A DNA stretch of 64,000 bases, from positions 1 to 64,000 of the forward strand of contig CANRDC010000002.1 in the NCBI GenBank assembly GCA_947629245.1, written 5' to 3'. The notes under the pieces were generated by a model. That model was given only the letters and a program-made list of their open reading frames with translations, was not told the origin of the DNA and searched no databases. Source of the DNA: an uncultured Oscillospiraceae bacterium. GTDB lineage: Bacteria > Bacillota > Clostridia > Oscillospirales > Oscillospiraceae. Both the position numbers and the translations under genes were made by a program. Shown in pieces: positions 7,393 through 15,616 of the stretch (positions are counted from its first letter, which is position 1; every line of letters begins with the position of its first letter).

Positions 7393-8727
7393 ATGTCGTT
7401 TCAATTATTAGGAGGAAGTGAAGGGCTCGCTCAACTGCAAACCATGGGCAGATCATTCGAGCAAACTCGTCGTATTCCCATGTTTGAGATCAAGGATCTC
7501 TATCCTAGTGTGATGCATGCGAACTCAACGAACTTCTCATGTGTCATTCTCCCGGCGTTTGATTATTCCCTGAATCCCGCCGACCCTGCATTCAAGGAGT
7601 CGTATGTCCCGTATAAGGACAAGAGCAAGTGGGATGCTAAGAATAGCAAGTATGGCTTCACACCGTGGTTCAATTCATTCCTTGCCTATAGATACTATGG
7701 TAAGGGAATGAGTACATTCATGTCCCCGAAGTCAGGCGGATATCCTGACCCGATTGTCGATCTGTGCGACTATGTCCAGAGCGCAGCCAAGATGGGGGAC
7801 AACACCTACAAGTATCTGATGACGCGTCACGCTCCGAAGTCAGGCGAGTTTACTGCTCTCCTGAATCCGAGCCCTGTCCACATTTTGAATATCTGGGGCA
7901 GCAATACCAATGTCCGCAGCAAGGACCAGGAGGTGAAGAACAGAATCCTGCTGTTGAACTCTGTTGCCTTTGATCACCTTACCAAACTCCTGCATACGGC
8001 AGGCATGACCGATGACCCGGATCCGAATTGGCCGAACTTCAGTTATGGTGATCCGACTGATCCGAATCGCGCTATCGTATGTACACCAATGGCATACAGC
8101 ACGACCATGTCCGGGTCTAACAGCACGGTCAGCTGTCAGGTGCTGAACCTGGGAGAGGTTGTGCCTCAAGGGAATGGTGTCCACCTGAGTGTTCGCCGGA
8201 TGCAGATTACCCCGGCTATGCTCCGGGGCCGCTATAACCTGTGTGACCTGGTCAATGTACTGCATGTCCCGACCTATGACGAGATCGTGGAATTACTGGT
8301 CGATGAAGGCCTTGTACCTTACGACCTTATCGAGAAGGTGTGCTCGGACAAGTGCGAGCACTTCCCTGCAAGGGCTAAGAAGGCGACGTACAGCATACCG
8401 ACAACTCAGCAGCAGCAGTTCCAGCAGCCTGCATCCATAGCACCTGCAGCAGCTGCGGCTCCCATGCCTCAGCCCACCAAGCAGGCTCCGTATGCTACCC
8501 TTACTCCTACACCTGCTCACCCGGCATCCATGGATGCCAAGCTTGGCAGCTATCCGGAGAATCCGAATGACCAGCTTCCCGGTCTGGAGATTCCTGCAGC
8601 TGGACGTACCCAGGAGGAGGAGAATGAGCTTGTCACGTTGCGCGGCAAGATTGAATCCAATCAAGCCAGCAAAGACGACTTCATGCGCTATACTGAGCTC
8701 ATGAAGAAGCCCCCCTTCCGTCAGTGA
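7393..8727 (+). CDS. Unrecognised protein upstream of recA-like gene; possible ssDNA-binding or replication protein
   Basis: 444 aa. The N-terminal 310 residues look like a compact, mixed alpha/beta domain (HILNIWGSNTN near 160). A long Gln/Pro/Ala-rich linker follows (QQQQFQQPASIAPAAAAAP, about 338-357), then a short charged tail. A folded domain with a low-complexity linker and a small C-terminal peptide is the layout of many single-stranded DNA-binding proteins, and the neighbour is a RecA/UvsX-like ATPase. I see no definite OB-fold signature, so this is inference. It has its own promoter candidate and a strong terminator at 8765-8795. Confidence 0.75.
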   Translation: MSFQLLGGSEGLAQLQTMGRSFEQTRRIPMFEIKDLYPSVMHANSTNFSCVILPAFDYSLNPADPAFKESYVPYKDKSKWDAKNSKYGFTPWFNSFLAYRYYGKGMSTFMSPKSGGYPDPIVDLCDYVQSAAKMGDNTYKYLMTRHAPKSGEFTALLNPSPVHILNIWGSNTNVRSKDQEVKNRILLLNSVAFDHLTKLLHTAGMTDDPDPNWPNFSYGDPTDPNRAIVCTPMAYSTTMSGSNSTVSCQVLNLGEVVPQGNGVHLSVRRMQITPAMLRGRYNLCDLVNVLHVPTYDEIVELLVDEGLVPYDLIEKVCSDKCEHFPARAKKATYSIPTTQQQQFQQPASIAPAAAAAPMPQPTKQAPYATLTPTPAHPASMDAKLGSYPENPNDQLPGLEIPAAGRTQEEENELVTLRGKIESNQASKDDFMRYTELMKKPPFRQ

Positions 8728-8764
8728 CCTGGCTGACGGTCGTTGCATATAGTCCATATTGTCA

Positions 8765-8795
8765 GCCCGGGGGTGAATGCCCCCGGGCGTTTCCC
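8765..8795 (+). terminator. Rho-independent terminator
   Basis: gcccggggg (8765-8773) pairs with cccccgggc (8780-8788) around a 6-nt loop, followed by gtttccc. It ends the 7393-8727 unit. Confidence 0.8.
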
Positions 8796-8817
8796 TAAGG
8801 ACAAATGATTTTGAATT

Positions 8818-10092
8818 ATGCCGAAGAAAAAGGTAGAAACTAAAGAAGTCACGGCAGCTGATGAAGCTGCTGAGAAGCCTGTATCGCCTGTGAACCTAAT
8901 GACGAAGTCCGCCATCCGAAACATGGACTTTGATATTTTCTCAGACGCTAACATGGCATTATTGGATAAGGCAAATAAGGTGGATGGATTCAAGAGCATG
9001 GCAGAAGTCGCCAACTCCTATCTCCCGGTACCATGGCTTGCATTACAGTATGTCATCGGCCGCCCGGGGATCCCTGTCAACTCTATTATCGAGTTCATGG
9101 GTATGGAAGGCGTAGGCAAGAGCTCATTGACGAATGCCATCATGGGGAACTTCCTGCTCCACAACATACCCTGTCTCTACATCAACTCCGAGCCGAAGAA
9201 GTTTGACCCGTCCTGGAGGATGCGTCTCTTCAACACAGACCCGCAGGTGGCGGCCAAGATCGACGCGGTGGCAACCTACGACTACTGTGCGACTCTGGAT
9301 GAGATGGACGAGATGGTGCGTAAATGGGTGGCAGGACGTCGTGAGATCATCCCGATGGATGTTCCTCTCGTCGTGTTCAATGACTCCATCACCAAGATGC
9401 TTAACCCGGATGAGGCAGAGGCAGCAGGATGGGTAGGTACGGACTACAAGGACGCCGTTGGTAAAGGTGTGCAGGCAATCAGCAAGAAGCCTGGCGTCAC
9501 CGCCAAGTGGATGCACGCGTGGTCTCGGTCTATCGCCCCATTCCTCAACAAGCTGAATGTGACCATCATCAATATAGCCGGGAACAACATCGACGTCAAT
9601 TCCAAGGCGGCAATGAATCCCTACATGTCGGAGATCGCAGCTGAGAAGGCCAACACGACTCGCATTGGCGGAACCGCCATGAACCAGTCGTCGGCCATCC
9701 AGTTCAAGCTGACGTACATCGGGAGCTACAAGAACTCCAAGAAGGAGAATTGCGGCAAGAGGATCAACATCAGCACCAAGAAGAATGGGACAGGTACTTC
9801 GGAGAGGCAGATCAATTATGTGATCCTCGATGAGGAAACCGCCAACTTCAAGGGACTGGATGTTCCCGGTAAGTACACAGCACCTGCCATCCTCATGGAT
9901 ACAGCTCTGTGTGATGTATTGATTCAGAAGGGCATCTTTGGGTTGTCCATTGATCGTCAGAGATATTCCTCACCGGATCTCGACCTCTTTAAGGTGAGAG
10001 CTGATGAGATTGTCCAGAAGATCCAGACAACACCTGAGTTGCTCCTGAAAGCAGCCAGTGAACTAGGAATCCAGGGTTATGGCCAAGTCTAA
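8818..10092 (+). CDS. RecA/UvsX-like recombinase ATPase
   Basis: 424 aa. Walker A is GMEGVGKSS (about residues 94-102), preceded by NSIIEFM as in RecA-fold ATPases. Walker B is LVVFNDSI (about 183-190). A conserved Gln/Asn-rich loop (TRIGGTAMNQSSAIQFKL, about 280-297) occupies the place of loop L2 and the following strand. The family forms filaments on ssDNA and drives strand exchange in recombination-dependent phage replication. The N-terminal 45 residues are charged and probably flexible. The ATG follows the 8765 terminator by about 20 bp with no Shine-Dalgarno. The gene overlaps the next by 14 bp. Confidence 0.85.
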   Translation: MPKKKVETKEVTAADEAAEKPVSPVNLMTKSAIRNMDFDIFSDANMALLDKANKVDGFKSMAEVANSYLPVPWLALQYVIGRPGIPVNSIIEFMGMEGVGKSSLTNAIMGNFLLHNIPCLYINSEPKKFDPSWRMRLFNTDPQVAAKIDAVATYDYCATLDEMDEMVRKWVAGRREIIPMDVPLVVFNDSITKMLNPDEAEAAGWVGTDYKDAVGKGVQAISKKPGVTAKWMHAWSRSIAPFLNKLNVTIINIAGNNIDVNSKAAMNPYMSEIAAEKANTTRIGGTAMNQSSAIQFKLTYIGSYKNSKKENCGKRINISTKKNGTGTSERQINYVILDEETANFKGLDVPGKYTAPAILMDTALCDVLIQKGIFGLSIDRQRYSSPDLDLFKVRADEIVQKIQTTPELLLKAASELGIQGYGQV

Positions 10093-10600
10093 CCGAATTC
10101 GTTCAACCGCTCCGAGCCAGGTCATTTCCTGGCTCGTGAAGCGGTATAAGCTCCCATTTGCGGGAGAGACGTATGTGGAGGACCTCCTCCAGCAGGGATC
10201 CGACGGATTCCCCTACGGGATGGAATCTGCGTATTTCATTGCCGACAGGTTCCCCGTCCGCCAGAACATCATCGCTCTTACCCCGGCATCCAAGCTGGTG
10301 AAGCTGGCGATTGATGCCTACATGGATGGGACACCCGATGGCTATGACGAGACTGTCTGGCTCATGATCTCGGACTCCTCCACGTCAGGATTGGACAATT
10401 CCCTGTTCCTTGTGTGCTGTGCATTCTATGCAGAGCCGGAGGACGTGCCGGGGATTGCAGCCATCCGCGACTGGTATAATGAGAGCATGACGCCTCCCAA
10501 CATCATTACAGGAGGGTGCTACATCAGGAAGCGAGACATTCCATCTAAACTAGTTGTGCAAGCATTGCAGTTATCGACCTATAATAGTAAGTATGCGTAA
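10079..10600 (+). CDS. Unrecognised protein between recA-like and recQ-like genes, 173 aa
   Basis: No family is recognised. It is soluble, with a basic N-terminus (MAKSNRIRST), an acidic middle and a Cys pair (FLVCCAFYAEP). It overlaps the recombinase by 14 bp and the RecQ-like gene by 8 bp, so the three are surely co-expressed and it may be a recombination accessory factor. That is context only. Confidence 0.72.
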   Translation: MAKSNRIRSTAPSQVISWLVKRYKLPFAGETYVEDLLQQGSDGFPYGMESAYFIADRFPVRQNIIALTPASKLVKLAIDAYMDGTPDGYDETVWLMISDSSTSGLDNSLFLVCCAFYAEPEDVPGIAAIRDWYNESMTPPNIITGGCYIRKRDIPSKLVVQALQLSTYNSKYA

Positions 10601-12251
10601 GTTTAAGAGCAATAAAGAGTTATTTGAAAAAGCACGGGCCAAGATACCGGAGGCCCTGAAGACAATGAATTATGAGGCGCTTCGTCCTGCCCAGGAGGAG
10701 TGCCTCAAAAGTATTCTGGCAGGAGAGGACACATTCGTCGTTATCCCAACCGGCGGAGGAAAGACACTCCTGGCAGCTATCCCGGCGCTGACACTTGATC
10801 TCCCGGTCATCGTATTCTCGCCGCTCATAGCCCTCATGGAGGATCAGGCCCAATCCCTCAACAAACGAGGTGTACGAGCTGGGGCGCTCAACTCCGCCCA
10901 AGGAGACGTAAGGAACTCACTGGAACTCCAGGCCTGGTGTGAGGGGGAGACAAAGGTGCTCCTTGTCGCCCCGGAAAGAATCACTAATCCTCAGTTCAAG
11001 GCAGCCATAGCAATGCGTAAGCCGGGGATGGTTGTACTGGATGAGGCACACTGTCTTTCCCAGTGGTCCTCTAACTTCCGTCCGGATTATGTGAAGGTGG
11101 GGAGTTTCATTGAGGAGATCAATCCTGATATTGTCCTCGCCATGACAGCTACTGCCACGAACACGATTGTGGACGACGTCACAAAGACGCTGGGTTGTGA
11201 GAAGATGACGTTGCAGAGGCACTACACGCCGCGGCTCAATCTCCACCTCCACTCCCGGCAATGTGACGACGTCGATAGTGTCCACCGTCAGATACTGGAG
11301 CTGGTAAGCGGAGATGTGCCGCCTACTATCATCTATTGCTCGACTGTGAAGCATGTGACGGAACTCACTGCCTACCTGACGGAGCGTGGAGTGGAATGTG
11401 CATTCTATCATGGGCAGATTACTGACGGCGCCCAGAAGTCAATCCAACAGGATAGCTTCATGAGCGGTCGCGTGAATGTCATTGTGGCAACTAATGCATT
11501 CGGAATGGGGATTGACAAGCCGGACATCCGGCAGATCATCCATGCAGATCTACCACTCTCCATAGCGGCAGTTTCCCAGGAAACCGGGAGAGCAGGACGA
11601 GATGGTGGAGATGCAGAATGCATTATGTTCGACCACCCGGATGCCCGGAATACGCAGGAGTGGCTGTGGAACATGAGCAACCCGAATTCGTATTCCATCC
11701 GGTTCGCGATGCAGTACCTGCGAGACACGGCGGACAGCAAGAACGAATCCCATGTAACGCTGAAGGAGATCTCCGACGCGTTAGGTGATTCCTCCGGCTC
11801 ATCGGCTGTGATGTATTTGACCGCCATTGGAGCTATCGAGCGACAGGATCCGAGTAAGATTGCTTCAGCTAGATTACTTAATGATAACGCGTATCTGACG
11901 AAGCAGCAGTACGCGATCTGGCAGGCTATTAAGGCAGTGGGGGTTGCGGATGCTGATGAGAATTACCAGTTCACGATCGACGCCGTGGCGAAACGTACGG
12001 GCATATCGGAGTCGTCCATCAAAACGGCGCTTCGCGGCATGGCCAAGGCTCATTCCATCTGGTACACAGCACCTCCCCGGAGTAAGACGTCAATCATTCT
12101 GCGAGATGTTACTGCTGAGGAGTTGCAGTTGGCGGATAACAGACGGGCCATGGAGTGGAACCAGCTGGAGCGGGTACGAGAGTATGTGGAACTTCCTGAC
12201 GCGAAGAAGCAGGATTTCCTGACAAACTATTTTCGTTACATTCCATGCTAA
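10593..12251 (+). CDS. RecQ-like superfamily 2 DNA helicase
   Basis: 552 aa from ATG 10593, chosen because the longer frame from 10554 runs far into the upstream gene. Helicase motifs are complete: PTGGGKT (about 51-57), DEAHCLSQW (about 149-157, with the RecQ aromatic loop), TATATN (motif III) and QETGRAGRDGG (motif VI, about 327-337). After the helicase core (about 1-350) comes a roughly 200-aa region with winged-helix-like content (VAKRTGISESSIKTALRGM). RecQ enzymes unwind 3'-tailed duplexes and branched DNA. No HRDC domain is evident, and the RQC zinc cysteines are not obvious. It is the last gene before a new promoter at 12257. Confidence 0.9.
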   Translation: MRKFKSNKELFEKARAKIPEALKTMNYEALRPAQEECLKSILAGEDTFVVIPTGGGKTLLAAIPALTLDLPVIVFSPLIALMEDQAQSLNKRGVRAGALNSAQGDVRNSLELQAWCEGETKVLLVAPERITNPQFKAAIAMRKPGMVVLDEAHCLSQWSSNFRPDYVKVGSFIEEINPDIVLAMTATATNTIVDDVTKTLGCEKMTLQRHYTPRLNLHLHSRQCDDVDSVHRQILELVSGDVPPTIIYCSTVKHVTELTAYLTERGVECAFYHGQITDGAQKSIQQDSFMSGRVNVIVATNAFGMGIDKPDIRQIIHADLPLSIAAVSQETGRAGRDGGDAECIMFDHPDARNTQEWLWNMSNPNSYSIRFAMQYLRDTADSKNESHVTLKEISDALGDSSGSSAVMYLTAIGAIERQDPSKIASARLLNDNAYLTKQQYAIWQAIKAVGVADADENYQFTIDAVAKRTGISESSIKTALRGMAKAHSIWYTAPPRSKTSIILRDVTAEELQLADNRRAMEWNQLERVREYVELPDAKKQDFLTNYFRYIPC

Positions 12252-12256
12252 TTTGC

Positions 12257-12284
12257 TTGCGCGCCAAGCATATTATGATATAGT
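12257..12284 (+). promoter_or_regulatory. Leaderless-type promoter for 12291
   Basis: TTGCGC (12257-12262), 16 bp, TATAGT (12279-12284), then exactly 6 nt to the ATG at 12291. Transcription should begin at or next to the start codon. Confidence 0.7.
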
Positions 12285-12290
12285 GTGCCT

Positions 12291-12734
12291 ATGGCTCTTA
12301 AGATGGATCCAGATTTTTTTAGGGAGGCTTCTCGTCTTCTGGCGAGTTTGCCACCCCTGGAAGAAAAGAAGATCATCATACCACAGGTGCAGACGTGCTG
12401 CTGTGGAAAAGAAGTCGATCTAACGAAGCTGGACGCTCTGAACACCGGAGTATTCGTCACCCTGAGTGATGTATGCAAAGGCTGCAAGGAGGGTAAGAGG
12501 TTTGATCAAACCCATGCAAGGCTGGTGTGCGTTAAGTGTAAGAAAGTGCTTATGCACATCCCGCCAGGCGTGGACAAGACAGGCTTCAGCTTCGAAGCTA
12601 ACAAGTCCTACCATTTGGAAGGCTGTCCTCAATGTAACGCTGCTTCCAAAAGGCAGAACTTTACTATTATAGAAAAAGCCCTGTGGAATCGAACACATGG
12701 CATCGCGCGAAATAAACCATTAGGATCCGCATAA
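12291..12734 (+). CDS. Cys-rich zinc-binding-like protein, 147 aa
   Basis: The start at ATG 12291 is set by the promoter 6 nt upstream. The middle holds several Cys pairs: TCCCGKEV, CKGCKEG, LVCVKCKK and GCPQCN, with a His near the last pair (SYHLEGCPQC). This looks like one or two zinc ribbons. The C-terminus is basic (KRQNFTIIEKALWNRTHG), suggesting nucleic-acid contact. It lies just upstream of the RNAP beta region, so a transcription role is possible. No named family is recognised. Confidence 0.72.
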   Translation: MALKMDPDFFREASRLLASLPPLEEKKIIIPQVQTCCCGKEVDLTKLDALNTGVFVTLSDVCKGCKEGKRFDQTHARLVCVKCKKVLMHIPPGVDKTGFSFEANKSYHLEGCPQCNAASKRQNFTIIEKALWNRTHGIARNKPLGSA

Positions 12735-12735
12735 T

Positions 12736-13380
12736 ATGGCAGAAAACACCATTGAACGCAAAGTGACGTGGGGGAGTGACTTTAAGCACCACCTCACGAC
12801 TAACATCATTGGGGCGCAGGTTCAGCCTGACCCCAATCCGGAGTTCCCTGGAAAAGCCTATGTCCGCTTTTCTGATCAGGCGAACTTTATGAATGAGCAA
12901 TCGCTCAGCACGACCACCCTCATGCGAGTCACGCCTGAGGCGTACAAGAGAATTGCTAAAGGTAGCTCCTCCGTATCGAAGGCTCTCCGAAATAAACTGA
13001 TCGGGCAGTCCCGCTACAACTTCATCATCGTTTCTCAGAAGATGAAGAACGAGGCAGGCAAGGAAGAGGATGTGGCCGTCAATGTCCACGCCTATCCGAA
13101 CCGCAACTACCGAGAGTCAGACTTCGCAGCTGAGCTACGCCGTCCTCTGGAACCGGAGGATGCCTTCATCCAGCTGCACCCGAATGGGGACATCGACATC
13201 CTCGCTTTCCCGGCACAGTTCTCGATTGGACTTCAGAAGTTCATCGAGGAGTTGGAGAAGCTGGACAAGGTTGATTCCCAGACGGAAATCAAGTTCCCCG
13301 GGCAGGAAGGTACAGTGACTGCTTCCGTCATAGCAATGTACGGCAGCACCATTACCCTCTCTTGCGTGGAGAATGCGTAA
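12736..13380 (+). CDS. Unrecognised protein, 214 aa
   Basis: It starts 1 bp after the previous stop and is clearly in the same operon. The protein is soluble and beta-rich in appearance, with a short coiled stretch FIEELEKLDKVDSQTEIKF near residues 170-190. No family is recognised. The intergenic DNA after its stop carries the second omega-RNA-like structure and then a terminator. Confidence 0.72.
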   Translation: MAENTIERKVTWGSDFKHHLTTNIIGAQVQPDPNPEFPGKAYVRFSDQANFMNEQSLSTTTLMRVTPEAYKRIAKGSSSVSKALRNKLIGQSRYNFIIVSQKMKNEAGKEEDVAVNVHAYPNRNYRESDFAAELRRPLEPEDAFIQLHPNGDIDILAFPAQFSIGLQKFIEELEKLDKVDSQTEIKFPGQEGTVTASVIAMYGSTITLSCVENA

Positions 13381-13387
13381 TCAAATC

Positions 13388-13487
13388 TTAGTACCTACGG
13401 GGCAGTAGGAAACTCCTGGCAACAGGAAACGCTCGTGGAGAAGGCGCATGCTGGTTCATGCACTTTCGGTGAAGCGAGAAGTACTAA
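13388..13487 (+). ncRNA. Stand-alone omega-RNA-like / IS200-IS605 right-end structure, copy 2
   Basis: TTAGTAC (13388-13394) and GTACTAA (13481-13487) close a roughly 100-nt structured segment. Inside are a cctg-gcaa-cagg hairpin (13415-13426), gctcgtggag (13431-13440), a gcatg...catgc hairpin, and cggtgaagcgagaag (13467-13481). The last two blocks match copy 1 at 6328-6384 in sequence and order, while the hairpin between them differs in sequence but not in form. No tnpB lies nearby. It may be a decayed insertion, a non-autonomous element or a retained guide-RNA-like transcript. Confidence 0.65.
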
Positions 13488-13514
13488 ATGGTACAAGTCC
13501 AGTTAAAACATATT

Positions 13515-13551
13515 AAAAGCCGCCTGCGTTTCCCAACGGAGGCGGCTTTCT
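13515..13551 (+). terminator. Rho-independent terminator
   Basis: A strong stem, gccgcctgcgtt (13519-13530) with aacggaggcggc (13535-13546), loop tccc, flanked by an A-run and T-run (aaaagc...gctttct). It could act in both directions. It ends the 12291 operon and whatever RNA covers 13388-13487. Confidence 0.85.
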
Positions 13552-13555
13552 AGTT

Positions 13556-14470
13556 ATGCATATGTATGATAAATCAAGAAAACCTAGGGTACACTTTAGT
13601 CTCGATGTACTCTGGGAGGCGGAAGAGACTGAACCGGCAATTCTTGTACCCGGACAAGCATTTGCCGTCTCAACTTTCCAAGACCGGACTATACTGAAAG
13701 ACCCGAACCCTGTCAAGGGAAAAGTCACAATAAAAGTATTTTGTTCTCTCCATCGAGGAGATGCTGTCTATACGGATGCCTCCGGGCAGCCTATCGACAT
13801 GCAGGATCTCGTCAGGGATGAGATGCTTGATTATACGAATATCCATATCAGCAAGAAGGGATTCGGCGTGACAGTATTATCTCCTGAGGATCAAGTTCCT
13901 GGGAGCTTTTCGAATTGCGGGAGACTCGTGCTTCCGTACACTCTGCGTGAACTTTATGAACGAGAGCAAAATTCACGCAAGGTGATGGGACCGGCATGTC
14001 ACATGTACATGGTACCATCCATCTTTGTCAAACTAACATCCAAGGCCAGCCCCCTGAAAGGCGACGTTGAGCTACTTGATGTCGAGCTGGGGGAGACGGC
14101 TATGTTCAGGAAGATACCTCTACCTGTCGTGCTCGGAGACTTTGAAACGTTCCACAAGCCAGCAGCCTGGCAGAGCCTTCTCTTGCAGCAGCACAACTCG
14201 CCGACACGCTGTCAGAAGCTCTACTTGCGTACGCTTCTTGGTTCCCTTACCGACCCGGTGACAGGAGCATCGAATATATACGAGTCGGGCAGGTACTACT
14301 TCGCATTGCCTGGTAAAACGCCGTCAGAGATTGTACCGCTGTCGGAGCGCGGAAGAATCATGATAGCGGACATACCGTACAAGCGTTATGACGTGCTGCA
14401 CGATATGGACCTTGGACGAAAGCGTGTCTTCAGTTGGGAGAAGCAGCTTATGTATCAGCATCGTTCTTGA
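13556..14470 (+). CDS. Unrecognised protein next to RNAP beta genes, 304 aa
   Basis: No family is recognised. It is soluble, with several Pro-rich beta-like segments (HYKR-type basic C-terminus KRVFSWEKQLMYQHRS). ATG 13556 or ATG 13562 could start it. It lies immediately upstream of the beta-subunit gene with a promoter between them, so it may be a structural or transcription-associated protein. The evidence is positional only. Confidence 0.72.
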   Translation: MHMYDKSRKPRVHFSLDVLWEAEETEPAILVPGQAFAVSTFQDRTILKDPNPVKGKVTIKVFCSLHRGDAVYTDASGQPIDMQDLVRDEMLDYTNIHISKKGFGVTVLSPEDQVPGSFSNCGRLVLPYTLRELYEREQNSRKVMGPACHMYMVPSIFVKLTSKASPLKGDVELLDVELGETAMFRKIPLPVVLGDFETFHKPAAWQSLLLQQHNSPTRCQKLYLRTLLGSLTDPVTGASNIYESGRYYFALPGKTPSEIVPLSERGRIMIADIPYKRYDVLHDMDLGRKRVFSWEKQLMYQHRS

Positions 14471-14494
14471 TTTTTGCTACTGCTCTGCTAGAAT
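14467..14494 (+). promoter_or_regulatory. Leaderless-type promoter for the RNAP beta gene
   Basis: TTGATT (14467-14472), 16 bp, TAGAAT (14489-14494), 6 nt, then the GTG start at 14501. The out-of-frame ATG at 14499 runs straight into a stop, so GTG is used. Confidence 0.65.
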
Positions 14495-14500
14495 AGGCAT

Positions 14501-15616
14501 GTGCCCAACGTAGTAGACGACGCAGACGCCCCGGATGGGGTAGAGCTTTACGACTTCGAGGATTTTGCCACGAGTCGTAAGCTCCTCTATAACGACGCCA
14601 AGGAAGCCCTTATCAAGCAATTTCCTAAGGAGCATAATGGCGTGCGTATGGAGCTCGCCGATGTCGATTATGTCGACCCGGAAGACTATTCAGTATCAGA
14701 GCAGAAGAAAGCATTACTCAACGACGATTACCTTGGCCGTCGTCTCCGTGGGACAGTGCGTCTCACGGATTCGGCGACCGGGGAGCTACTTGATGAGAGG
14801 AAGATGACCCTCATGAAGGTGCCCTACATTACCGAGCGCGGCACATTCATCCGCGAAGGCAACGAGTGGGGCACCATCTCCCAGCAGCGCCTCATGCCCG
14901 GCGCATACTCACGTTACCAGAAGAACGGGGACTTGGAGACGCAGTTTAACGTACGCCCCGGAACCGGCAAGGCATTCAGGGTGAACATGAGCCCTGCGAC
15001 CTCGCAGTACAAGTTTGACATAGCAGGATCGAACCTGCATCTGTATTCCCTGCTCCGTGACATAGGAGTATCGGACGACGAGATGAGAGCATCATGGGGG
15101 GATGACGTACTCGCCGTCAACAAGAAGGAATATGACCCCCGTGTATTTGAGAAAGCGTACAACAAGATTGTACCTGAATGGGACCGCAAGAACAACCCAG
15201 GACGCACCCGGGAAGAGAAGGCAGTGATGATCCGGAATGCACTGGATCGCTCCCAGATCTCTTCGAAGGTAGCCAAGCGGACACTCCCCAACCTCTTCAG
15301 CCAGGAGAAGGCAGCCTCCTGGAGACGACAAAGCGCTGTGCTCACCAAGGTAGCTTCGATGTCTAAGAATGACCTTGTGGACATCGGCACCTACCTCAAC
15401 AAGGCATTGGACAAGCACATCGACACTGATGCCGACAGGGACACCCTGGCCCAGCAGATCCGCAATGTCGTCACCACCGGACTCGCCGACGGAAGCGCTC
15501 AGGACCCACAGGATGATGCAGCTGCCCTTGTCCGCCAGATCCAGGCGAACCGCGTGTTCGGCAAGCTGGAGCAGAAAGTACTGACAGGAACCATTAACGG
15601 AATACCCAGACTCTAA
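14501..15616 (+). CDS. Phage RNA polymerase beta subunit, N-terminal part
   Basis: 371 aa, GTG start. Residues about 106-135 (VPYITERGTFIREGNEW then TISQQRLMPGAY) match the RpoB segment [21 protein letters not shown] that begins the beta1/beta2 lobes. Further on, SNLHLYSLLRDIGVSDDEM matches the RpoB helix before the lobe (ILRALNYTTEQIL). Bacterial beta is over 1,100 aa in one chain. Here the chain ends and a second gene continues the homology with a 1-bp stop/start overlap. Split beta chains are known from phiKZ-type jumbo phages that encode their own multisubunit RNAP. Confidence 0.82.
   Translation: MPNVVDDADAPDGVELYDFEDFATSRKLLYNDAKEALIKQFPKEHNGVRMELADVDYVDPEDYSVSEQKKALLNDDYLGRRLRGTVRLTDSATGELLDERKMTLMKVPYITERGTFIREGNEWGTISQQRLMPGAYSRYQKNGDLETQFNVRPGTGKAFRVNMSPATSQYKFDIAGSNLHLYSLLRDIGVSDDEMRASWGDDVLAVNKKEYDPRVFEKAYNKIVPEWDRKNNPGRTREEKAVMIRNALDRSQISSKVAKRTLPNLFSQEKAASWRRQSAVLTKVASMSKNDLVDIGTYLNKALDKHIDTDADRDTLAQQIRNVVTTGLADGSAQDPQDDAAALVRQIQANRVFGKLEQKVLTGTINGIPRL

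Noticed and set aside
12736-13380. Intron insertion at the second omega-RNA-like copy
   Set aside because: The flanking gene ends normally, no group I core lies upstream of 13388, and the next gene is complete, so no gene is split here.
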